Shown here one piece after another: positions 47,367 to 53,789 of a DNA stretch of 53,789 bases. Both the position numbers and the translations under genes were made by a program. The notes under the pieces are model-generated. The model was not told the DNA's origin and did no database searches. It worked only from the letters and a program-made list of their open reading frames with translations. The first letter of the stretch is position 1. Every line of letters begins with the position of its first letter. Where the stretch lies: contig CALVST010000010.1 in the NCBI GenBank assembly GCA_944359365.1, forward strand, positions 1-53,789. Reading direction: 5' to 3'. This DNA comes from an uncultured Clostridia bacterium. Its GTDB lineage: Bacteria > Bacillota > Clostridia > Christensenellales > Borkfalkiaceae.

Positions 47367-48794
47367 GTGGAAAGAGTGATCGCGGGAAAAAATTTTGAAT
47401 TTACGGGCACGGTCGAATCGTTCGGTTCGAACGGGGAAGGGATCGTCCGCGAGGGCGAAACGGTTTTTTTCGCGCCCTTTACCGTTGTGGGAGAAAAGGT
47501 AAAATTCAAGGCGCTTAAAGTAAAGGGGCGCATAGGGTATGCGAAGGCGCTGGAAATACTGACGCCCGCCGACGAGCGCGTGCGTCCGCGGTGTCCGGCG
47601 TTCACCAAGTGCGGCGGCTGCCAGTTACAGCATTTAAGATACGGCGCGCAGTTAAAGTTAAAGAGCAAGACGGTACAGGATGCGCTGCGCAAGATCGCGG
47701 GGATCCGCACGGAAGTGCCGCTGACCGTCAAAAGCGAATTTCAATACGAATACAGGAACAAATTGCAGTTGCCCGTAGGTATCGACGCGCAGGGGAATAC
47801 GGTCATCGGTTTTTATGCGGAGCGCAGCCACCGCATCGTACCCGTGAACGGCTGTCCGATACATCCCTGTTGGGCGGGGGATATCATTTCCGTCTTCAAA
47901 CAATATATCGAAAAGAGCGGTGCGCGCGGCTTTGACGAGACAAAACGCACGGGCACGCTGCGCCACATCGTTGTACGCGATGTCGAAGGCGCGTTTATCG
48001 TTACTGCCGTTACATATGGAAACGAACTTCCGAAAAAGGAACTGCTTATTCAGTTGCTCGGTGAAAAATTCAGCCGCTTTTCCCTTTGGCAGAACATAAA
48101 CGGCGAAGACACGAATACCGTGTTCGGCGATGAATTCCGCCTGCTTTTCGGAGAAGGGAAGTATTCGGCGAGCGAATGCGGCATCCGCTTTGAGGCAGGG
48201 CCCAATACCTTCATACAGGTAAACGCGGGCGTCTGCCGCAAATTGTACGACCGTACCGTCCGCTTTGCGTCGCAAAGCGGCGCGGAAGTAGCGATCGATG
48301 CGTACAGCGGCAGCGGTCTGCTAACGGCTATGCTCGCCAAAAACATGAAGTGCGCTTACGGCATCGAGGCGGTGCGGGAAGCGAGCGAATGTGCCGATTC
48401 TCTGAAAGCGGCAAATAAACTTGGCAAAAAGATGTTAAATATCTGCGGCAGGGTGGAGGAAGTTTTGCCGTCGCTGCTTCGCGAAGTGGATGCGGATAAG
48501 GTGTTTTTGGTGGTCGATCCGCCGCGCAAGGGGGTGGACCGCGCAACGCTCGGGGCGATCCTCGTTTCGGGCATTCCGAATGTGGCGATGATCTCGTGCA
48601 ATCCGTCTACGATGGCGCGCGACATCGGGTATTTGACAGGCGCGCTGATCGAGGACGGAAACGAACTTAAAAAGAACCCCGCTTATACGAAAGATGGCTT
48701 GAAAGGGTATTATGAGATTTTGTCCGTACAGCCTTTCGACATGTTTCCGCAAACTAAACACGTCGAGACTATGGTAGTGCTACGTCGTATTTAG
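47367..48794 (+). CDS. rlmD: RlmD/RumA-family RNA m5U methyltransferase
   Basis: This 475-residue protein makes 5-methyluridine in RNA (family role: 23S rRNA U1939 or U747). The TRAM-like N-terminal domain (about 8-65) is followed by the iron-sulfur cysteines CPAFTKCGGCQLQH near residue 73. The SAM and catalytic parts carry DAYSGSGLLTAM, VDPPRKGVDRATL and the nucleophile SCNPSTMARD. The start is GTG at 47367 with GGGAGAG upstream. The target position is by family only, as Firmicutes carry several paralogues. Downstream the sequence turns AT-rich. Confidence 0.9.
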   Translation: MERVIAGKNFEFTGTVESFGSNGEGIVREGETVFFAPFTVVGEKVKFKALKVKGRIGYAKALEILTPADERVRPRCPAFTKCGGCQLQHLRYGAQLKLKSKTVQDALRKIAGIRTEVPLTVKSEFQYEYRNKLQLPVGIDAQGNTVIGFYAERSHRIVPVNGCPIHPCWAGDIISVFKQYIEKSGARGFDETKRTGTLRHIVVRDVEGAFIVTAVTYGNELPKKELLIQLLGEKFSRFSLWQNINGEDTNTVFGDEFRLLFGEGKYSASECGIRFEAGPNTFIQVNAGVCRKLYDRTVRFASQSGAEVAIDAYSGSGLLTAMLAKNMKCAYGIEAVREASECADSLKAANKLGKKMLNICGRVEEVLPSLLREVDADKVFLVVDPPRKGVDRATLGAILVSGIPNVAMISCNPSTMARDIGYLTGALIEDGNELKKNPAYTKDGLKGYYEILSVQPFDMFPQTKHVETMVVLRRI

Positions 48795-48970
48795 GGCAAA
48801 AATACGCCGAAATAGCCGTATTTGAGCTGTTTTATCCCCATTTTATCTTCTGTGCGGATGAGCACGGCTATCGCGAAAAAGTGACAAAGCAGTTCCGTAC
48901 GGTGAGGATAGTTATCGAACTCGACTGTGGGAACACGTAAATTAAATCAATAATATTACTTATACAATGA
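48795..48970. other. Start of the 335-base gap after rlmD; possible gene remnant
   Basis: An open frame without a start runs into this gap, from bases overlapping the rlmD end to TAA at 48938-48940. It reads like real protein (VFELFYPHFIFCADE, then TKQFRTVRIVIELDCGNT). It could be a leftover of a gene lost when the downstream island arrived, or chance. I see no ribosome site. The rest is AT-rich spacer up to the terminator. Confidence 0.3.
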
Positions 48971-48971
48971 G

Positions 48972-49018
48972 CGGGCGGCGGACTTTATCAAAAGTCCGCC
49001 GCCCGTTGCTGTCTTTTA
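48972..49018 (+). terminator. Terminator at the left edge of the restriction island
   Basis: CGGGCGGCGGACTTT (48972-48986), loop ATCA, then its exact complement (48991-49005), followed by TTGCTGTCTTTT. Confidence 0.85.
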
Positions 49019-49068
49019 TAAAATAATCAGGATATGTAAATAAAAGATTTAAAAATGCTGACAAGGTA

Positions 49069-49097
49069 TTGAAATTTGCTTATTGTTATGCTATAAT
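49069..49097 (+). promoter_or_regulatory. Promoter of the restriction island
   Basis: TTGAAA (49069-49074), a 17-base spacer, TATAAT (49092-49097), 33 bases before the HTH gene. Confidence 0.85.
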
Positions 49098-49129
49098 AGA
49101 CTTGTATTATAATTTAACGAGGAAAATTT

Positions 49130-49339
49130 ATGGCTCTCAGCTACAACAAGTTATGGAAATTGCTAATCGACAAGGGGATGACAAAGACGGAAATGCGCCT
49201 CAAAGCCGACATCTCTACGACCACGCTCGCTAAACTCGGCAAGAATGAAACGGTGTCAATGGAGGTTCTCCTCAGGATTTGCAAAGTTCTCGATTGCAAC
49301 GTCGGCGACATTATGGATGTCATAAATGAGGAGGAGTGA
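49130..49339 (+). CDS. Small HTH (XRE-type) regulator of the island
   Basis: This 69-residue protein is little more than a helix-turn-helix domain: YNKLWKLLIDKGMTKTEMRL, then DISTTTLAKLGKNETVSMEV and LLRICKVLDCNVGDIMDV. Stand-alone regulators of this kind commonly head restriction-modification and toxin operons and control their expression, often by binding their own promoter. The next gene begins three bases after its stop, and the GGAGGAG that ends this gene serves as that gene's ribosome site, so they are coupled. No operator palindrome is obvious to me. Confidence 0.88.
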   Translation: MALSYNKLWKLLIDKGMTKTEMRLKADISTTTLAKLGKNETVSMEVLLRICKVLDCNVGDIMDVINEEE

Positions 49340-49341
49340 TT

Positions 49342-50412
49342 ATGGGAACCAAAGGTTATATTTATATACTTACAAATCCGTCGTTTAAGGAATATGTCAA
49401 GATTGGTTATGCGGATAACGTTGAAAATCGTTTAAAACAGCTCAATAACAGCGAATGTATCCCTTTTGCTTTTAGAGTCTATGCAACTTATGAAGTAGAA
49501 GAAAGATTGACGGATAAAAAATTACATGCTCTTATTGACCAGCTTAATCCAAATCTGCGTTCTATTGAAAACGTAGGCGGTAAATTGCGTGTGCGCGAGT
49601 TTTATGCAATGTCTCCTGAGCAGGCATATTCAATTTTAGAAACGATTGCTGTTCTCGGTGGTCGTAAGGATCGTTTGAAACTTTGGGAGCCTTCTGCGCA
49701 GGAGAGAAAAGATGAAGATCTTGCGCAAGAGATTGAAGAAGAACATATCGAGCGGCTTTCTCCTTTCACATTCTCCAAGTGTAATATTCCCGTGGGCGCT
49801 GTAATTACATACTTTAATCGTGGTAAAGCAAATTCCGGTGTTGAGTGTACTGTAATAGACGATAAAACAGTTGAATATCAAGGAAAATCTTACTCTCTTT
49901 CTGCGTTAGCAACTGAGCTTTCCGGAAAACATGGTGTTGCTGGACCGAGATATTTTAAGTATAACGGTGAGTGGTTGAATACGATAAGAGCCAAAGCTGA
50001 AGGCAGAAAAGACCCGACAAGAGTAGAAGATGTTTGGGTTATTCCTTGTAACCCTAAACTTTATGATATCGTTGGGGCTTTCAATAAATTTGACACGATT
50101 GATTGGAGTCAAACAAATAACACCTCGGTGGGGGATACAGTTTATATTTATGTCGGCGGAGAGTATAAAGCCATCATGTATAAATGTGAAGTTGTGGCCA
50201 CGGAGTTATACGGAGATTATAATGATGATTTAGAATTTTATAAGGGCTTGCCTGAGAAAACACATTCACGGTATATGCGCCTTAGGCTGATTGAAAAGTA
50301 TGATAAAGATAAATTTCCGCTTGCTGACTTGCGCGAACACGGGCTTACTAACGTGCAGGGCAGGAGTAAGGTCACGCCACAGCTTTTAAATTATTTAAAA
50401 GGGAATTGTTAA
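49342..50412 (+). CDS. GIY-YIG (T5orf172)-DUF4357-EVE fusion protein
   Basis: This 356-residue protein combines three domains. Residues ~4-105 are a T5orf172-type GIY-YIG nuclease: GYIYILTNPSFKEYVKIGYA, Arg30, and VREFYAM near residue 84. Residues ~148-218 match DUF4357 (GAVITYFNRGKANSGV, GKSYSLSALA, GPRYFKYNG). Residues ~230-356 resemble an EVE/PUA-like domain (VWVIPCNPKLYDIVGAF, IDWSQTNN, VGDTVYIYVGGEYKAIMYKCEV). EVE domains in restriction proteins read modified bases. A modification-dependent nuclease acting beside the type I system is a reasonable inference. The start is ATG 49342 with GGAGGAG six bases upstream; a GTG at 49336 is also possible. Sequence is AT-rich. Confidence 0.82.
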   Translation: MGTKGYIYILTNPSFKEYVKIGYADNVENRLKQLNNSECIPFAFRVYATYEVEERLTDKKLHALIDQLNPNLRSIENVGGKLRVREFYAMSPEQAYSILETIAVLGGRKDRLKLWEPSAQERKDEDLAQEIEEEHIERLSPFTFSKCNIPVGAVITYFNRGKANSGVECTVIDDKTVEYQGKSYSLSALATELSGKHGVAGPRYFKYNGEWLNTIRAKAEGRKDPTRVEDVWVIPCNPKLYDIVGAFNKFDTIDWSQTNNTSVGDTVYIYVGGEYKAIMYKCEVVATELYGDYNDDLEFYKGLPEKTHSRYMRLRLIEKYDKDKFPLADLREHGLTNVQGRSKVTPQLLNYLKGNC

Positions 50413-50427
50413 AAAATTTTTAAGTAA

Positions 50428-51207
50428 ATGAAGAGAAAAGTTCCGAAATCATTACAGGCAATTATTATTACTATGTTATTGGGGATGTTTATTCCTAAAA
50501 TATTTGAAATAACCGGCGTTGCTATCTTTGATAAAATAATAATTAAAGGCTTATTGAGCCTCGCATTCTCTGCGGCAACAATATGTGTAGGAGTGTTTTA
50601 TTCTGCCCGAATTTTAAAAGGGAGGACCTCTGGAGGGAAAGCGAGAATATCACTCTACATATTGTTTGCAATTATATTACTGAGTGTAACATCAACAGTT
50701 GTTTCATTTATACAATCTATAAGCGATATAATTCTTTATATTTTATCTGGATTGGCTGCGCTACTTAGCTTAGTTCTAATTATTTGGCTGGGTATAAAAG
50801 TAATATCCGCAAAGAAACAGTTTAAAACATCGCAGGAAAAATCCGTAATTCAAAGCCAAAACAATGAAGAGAAAATTCCTGTTGAGACGGAAAAATTTAA
50901 TAAGCCTAAACCTTGCTATGCGCCTAAAAGCATACCCAAGTATGTGCAAGATAACAGTATAAAGCAAGCTGAGTTGGGCGTAGAATTAAAAGCCCTATAT
51001 GAATTGTGGAGCGAAAGGGGTGTAAGTAAAAAGTGTCTTACGGCTACAAATGATGAGAATCCTGATTTAAAATGGGTAAAAATTTATAAACCTCCTTACG
51101 CAAATGGTAAGTTTTATGGATATGTGCTAATGAATAACGCGCACAATACAGTAAACGGCGAAATATATTTCGCTGATAGACGAATATGGAGAGTTGCTGA
51201 AAATTAA
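50428..51207 (+). CDS. Four-span membrane protein of unknown function in the restriction operon
   Basis: I do not recognise this 259-residue protein. The first ~125 residues hold four hydrophobic spans (about 10-28, 36-58, 73-97, 99-125). A polar linker rich in Lys, Gln and Glu (130-175) leads to a C-terminal soluble domain (about 180-259) with LKALYELWSERGVSKKCL, KWVKIYKPPYANGKFYGYVLMNN and EIYFADRRIWRV. There is no signal peptide or catalytic motif I can name. It lies between the GIY-YIG-EVE gene and hsdM, in the same orientation. Its ribosome site is weak. A membrane partner or effector of a defence module is possible but unproven. Confidence 0.7.
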   Translation: MKRKVPKSLQAIIITMLLGMFIPKIFEITGVAIFDKIIIKGLLSLAFSAATICVGVFYSARILKGRTSGGKARISLYILFAIILLSVTSTVVSFIQSISDIILYILSGLAALLSLVLIIWLGIKVISAKKQFKTSQEKSVIQSQNNEEKIPVETEKFNKPKPCYAPKSIPKYVQDNSIKQAELGVELKALYELWSERGVSKKCLTATNDENPDLKWVKIYKPPYANGKFYGYVLMNNAHNTVNGEIYFADRRIWRVAEN

Positions 51208-51223
51208 AAAAGGAACACAAAAT

Positions 51224-52855
51224 ATGCCTAAGAAAGAAGTAAAATCAAAAGAACAATTGTTGGAAACCGTCCTTTGGAATTGCCGCGTGGCGCTCAGGAC
51301 TATTGGTAGCCTTGAAAAGAAGAGGGATGCCATTATTTCACTGTGCTTTTTAAACTTTGCAAGCGTAAAATTTGAGCGCCGCCGCAAAGAAATTATAGAG
51401 CAGTATGGCGATGTGCCTGTATTTTTAGAGAAAGTTTCATTTTATAATGCAGAGAACGTCTACTATCTGGACGAGCATTGCCGCTGGAACTATATCGTTA
51501 AGAATGCAAGCGCGGACGATATTGCTGTTAAAATAGATAAGGCGTTGGCTGATATCGAGGCGAAGAACCCACCGCTGAAAGGTGCGCTTCCTCAACAACT
51601 TTTTGTTTCATTGAATGCCGATAAGTCCGCAATGAAGTCGCTCATCGATGAAGTCAATAAAATCAATGAGGAACGCTTTAAAGAAGAAGATTTAATCGGC
51701 AGGGTATATGAATATTTCCTTCAAAATTATGCTGCCTCCGGCACAAAGGAGGACGGTGAATTTTACACTCCTGCCTGCGTTGTAGAGCTCATCACAGAAC
51801 TTATTGAACCGTTCGATGGCGTCGTCTATGACCCTTGTTGCGGTTCCGGTGGCATGTTTGTGCAGAGTATGCGTTTTGTGGACGAGCACAAGGGCAACCG
51901 CAAAAAAGTTTCTGTGGTCGGGCAGGAATCCAATCCCGACACTTGGCGACTTGCAAAAATGAACCTGTCTATTCGCGGTATTTCCTGCGATTTGGGCGAA
52001 AAGAACGCCTCAACGTTCACCGAAGATTTACATAAGGATAGAAAGGTTCGCTACATTATGGCGAATCCGCCCTTCAATCTTAAAAAATGGCGCGGCGAAG
52101 ATGAGCTTATAGGCGACCCCCGTTTTAAGGGGTGGGGAGCTATGCCTCCCGTTTCAAACGCTAACTATGCGTGGATATTGCATATGCTCTCTAAAATGGA
52201 CGAAAGCAACGGCATTGCCGGGTTTCTCCTTGCAAACGGCGCATTGAACGCAGGTGCTGGCGGTGACGATGAGGGTAGCGAAAATTCGGAATATATTATC
52301 CGTAAACAGCTTTTGGAGAGGGATAAGGTGGAGGCAATTATAGTTTTGCCCCGCGATATGTTCTATACAACGGATATTTCCGTAACGCTGTGGATTTTGA
52401 ATAATAACAAAAAGGCTCACGAGCTGAACGGCAGAATGTTGCGTGACAGAACTAATGAAGTGCTGTTTGTCGATTTGCGCCGCTGGGACGATAACACCGA
52501 AGAATATGTGCTTGATAAAAATAAAAAGAAGAAAAAGACGGTGCTCTCCCGCAAGCAGATAGAAAAAATTCGTGACCTTTATTTTTCTTGGCAGAGCGCG
52601 GACAGAAACCTGTACAAAGACGTTCCCGAATACTGCAAGGCGGTTACGCTTGAAGGCGAAAACGGTATCAGAGCAAATAACTATACCCTTACGCCCAGCA
52701 AGTATATAGAGTTTATCGACCACGACCTCGATATCGATTTCCCCAAGGAAATGGCGCGTATTCAAAAGGAAATGAAGGAAGTTATCGAGCAGGAAAAGCA
52801 GTCGCAACAGCTTTTAATTAAGGCATTTGAAGGTATCGGCTATGGCATTGAGTAA
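51224..52855 (+). CDS. hsdM: Type I restriction-modification DNA methyltransferase subunit HsdM
   Basis: This 543-residue subunit methylates adenine in the type I recognition site when bound to HsdS. The N-terminal helical HsdM domain covers about 10-155. The catalytic domain has FYTP at the start of the fold, SAM motif I DPCCGSGGMFVQS, and motif IV IMANPPFNLKKW. The C-terminal helix (FPKEMARIQKEMKEVI) contacts HsdS. It looks complete. I use the ATG at 51224, with AAAGGA upstream; a TTG at 51194 is an alternative that overlaps the preceding gene. hsdS overlaps its end by 14 bases. Confidence 0.93.
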   Translation: MPKKEVKSKEQLLETVLWNCRVALRTIGSLEKKRDAIISLCFLNFASVKFERRRKEIIEQYGDVPVFLEKVSFYNAENVYYLDEHCRWNYIVKNASADDIAVKIDKALADIEAKNPPLKGALPQQLFVSLNADKSAMKSLIDEVNKINEERFKEEDLIGRVYEYFLQNYAASGTKEDGEFYTPACVVELITELIEPFDGVVYDPCCGSGGMFVQSMRFVDEHKGNRKKVSVVGQESNPDTWRLAKMNLSIRGISCDLGEKNASTFTEDLHKDRKVRYIMANPPFNLKKWRGEDELIGDPRFKGWGAMPPVSNANYAWILHMLSKMDESNGIAGFLLANGALNAGAGGDDEGSENSEYIIRKQLLERDKVEAIIVLPRDMFYTTDISVTLWILNNNKKAHELNGRMLRDRTNEVLFVDLRRWDDNTEEYVLDKNKKKKKTVLSRKQIEKIRDLYFSWQSADRNLYKDVPEYCKAVTLEGENGIRANNYTLTPSKYIEFIDHDLDIDFPKEMARIQKEMKEVIEQEKQSQQLLIKAFEGIGYGIE

Positions 52856-53345
52856 AGTGCGCTTGGGGGATTACTTAAAATTATATAGGGAATGCTGTGG
52901 TATTGCGGATTTAACTTGTTGGGATGTCTCTGGCGTCAATAAGAACAAGGAATTTTTTGAGCCGGCAAAACAAGTTGGTGAGGATACATCAAATTACAAA
53001 ATCGTCCCCCCTGATTATTTTGCTTGTAACTTAATGCATATTGGGAGGGATGTCGTGCTTCCTATTGCGTTGAATCGCACAAGTAAAAATAAATATGTGA
53101 GCCCGGCATTGCCAGACTGTACCTCTGCTCAAATTTCCGAATTGAGAGGTGCTATTATGGGTTTTTACAGAGCAGCTAATATCGCAGAATTTCTTTCCGG
53201 CGATATGGATGCATTAGAAGAATTACAAATTGGCCTCCAAAAGATTATAGACGATAATGCTATAAAAGATAAAGTCGTATTGCAGCAAATTAAATGGTTT
53301 GCTAAGAATGTGTCGGATATAATTTACAGATTAAAACAGGGATAA
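52842..53345 (+). pseudogene. hsdS: Truncated or chimeric type I specificity subunit HsdS
   Basis: The first ~85 residues are a clear HsdS target-recognition domain start: VRLGDYLKLYRECCG, DVSGVNKNKEF, GEDTSNYKIVPPDYFACNLMHIGRD and KYVSPA. A normal HsdS continues there with a long domain plus a second copy, about 400 residues in all. Here the frame instead enters an unrelated helical stretch (ELRGAIMGFYRAANIAEFL, ALEELQIGLQKII) and stops at 167 residues. An internal deletion or recombination near 53112 is the simplest cause. It may give no DNA specificity, or a novel half subunit. It starts inside the end of hsdM. Confidence 0.7.
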
Positions 53346-53349
53346 GACT

Positions 53350-53760
53350 ATGGACTATCATTTTACAAAAGGAAATTTTACAGAATCTGAACTTGAAAAG
53401 GCGATTATTGAACTTTTCAAACAACAAGGCTATACCTATTTGCATGGCGATGAAATTCATCGTCCGTTTAAAGATGTCCTTTTGTATGATGACCTTAAAG
53501 CCTTTTTGTTGTCACAATATCCTGATTTAACTCAGTCTGAATTGAGTAAAATTATTAGCCGTTTGGACAATCTCCCCTCTGTTCCTCTTTATGAGTGTAA
53601 CCGCGATACATATCGGCTTGTTTCGGAAGGTTTTGATTTTGTGCGTGAAGACCCTTCAAAAATAGGACTTTATATCAATTTTATTGATTTTGATAATGTC
53701 GATAACAACTCAATACAGGATAATCAGCAACCGAAGTGCGATAATCGGCACTTAGTATAG
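53350..53760 (+). pseudogene. hsdR: Type I restriction subunit HsdR, N-terminal fragment, interrupted
   Basis: Residues 1-~120 match the N-terminus of HsdR: FTKGNFTESELEKAIIELF, YTYLHGDEIHR, DVLLYDDLKAFLLSQYPDLT, SVPLYECNRDTYRLVSEGFDF and LYINFIDFDNVDNNS. In intact HsdR this is followed by a VNQ-type strand and then the catalytic RRPD...ELK nuclease residues and a helicase. Here the match fades after DNNS and the frame stops at TAG 53758-53760, 29 bases before the window end. The break coincides with a possible group II intron start at 53736. Whether the rest of hsdR lies beyond is not visible. Confidence 0.7.
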
Positions 53761-53789
53761 GGGTAATCAGAAAGCAAAGGACAACCAAA
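53736..53789 (+). mobile_element. Possible 5' end of a group II intron inside hsdR
   Basis: The last 54 bases begin GTGCG, the usual 5' start of bacterial group II introns. The next bases fold as GTGCGA-TAA-TCGGCAC, followed by TTAGTATAGGGGTAA, which resembles the segment after the first stem of known introns (AGTCTATAGGGTGA in the O. iheyensis intron). Direction and placement would explain why hsdR breaks here. The window ends before any domain that could confirm it. Confidence 0.4.

Overview
The window reads as chromosomal DNA of a Gram-positive, spore-forming-lineage Bacillota, most likely an uncultured member of the Clostridia. The evidence is gene order (priA-def-fmt-rsmB-rlmN-rpe-thiN-spoVM, tig-clpP-clpX, rpmE-prmC-prfA), strong AAGGAGG-type ribosome binding sites, near-consensus TTGACA-17-TATAAT promoters, and the bacterial ribosome-quality-control pair RqcH/RqcP. 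The core is GC-rich. Three stretches are visibly AT-rich and look acquired: 14.7-16.8 kb, about 30.5-31.4 kb, and 48.8-53.8 kb. Lineage below class cannot be settled from the sequence alone.

Layout. 1-6.1 kb: priA (5' end missing), peptide deformylase, Met-tRNA formyltransferase, two rRNA methyltransferases, rpe, thiN and a 27-codon spoVM; the stp-prkC-rsgA block usual between rlmN and rpe is absent. 6.2-9.3 kb: a GNAT acetyltransferase and a nitroreductase, then convergent DUF3795 and rqcH. 9.5-14.6 kb: a membrane-bound HTH regulator, then trigger factor (with a histone-H1-like tail), clpP and clpX. 14.8-16.8 kb: an AT-rich gene for a 644-residue protein with seven zinc ribbons around a nuclease-like domain. 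16.8-19 kb: a class-M-like sirtuin under a promoter with two matching palindromes, then a CsoR-type regulator with its own palindrome, overlapping an EamA transporter. 19-22.2 kb (minus strand): rqcP, ispDF fusion, a small unknown gene, radA. 22.3-30.5 kb: rpoB (82-residue acidic tail) and rpoC, without rplJ/rplL upstream. 30.5-35 kb: an XRE regulator divergent from a small membrane zinc-ribbon protein, then HAD phosphatase, cardiolipin synthase and a zinc-poor MDR dehydrogenase. 35.2-39 kb: rpmE, a DUF1385-PrmC fusion, a 524-bp region crowded with palindromes, prfA. 39-48.8 kb: aminotransferase, isopropylmalate/Re-citrate-synthase-like enzyme, small P-loop protein, thrC, trpS, DUF5685, HPD-less J-like protein, membrane protein, RlmD-like methyltransferase. 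48.8-53.8 kb: a defence-type island with an HTH regulator, a GIY-YIG/DUF4357/EVE fusion, a membrane protein, intact hsdM, truncated hsdS and an interrupted hsdR.

How the parts fit. Many genes serve translation initiation, termination and quality control (def, fmt, RNA methyltransferases, PrmC with its substrate RF1, RqcH with RqcP, Tig/ClpP/ClpX, L31, TrpS). The best candidates for something new are the zinc-ribbon/nuclease protein, the GIY-YIG-EVE protein inside a broken type I restriction locus whose hsdR may carry a group II intron, the twin-operator sirtuin promoter, and the palindrome array between prmC and prfA.
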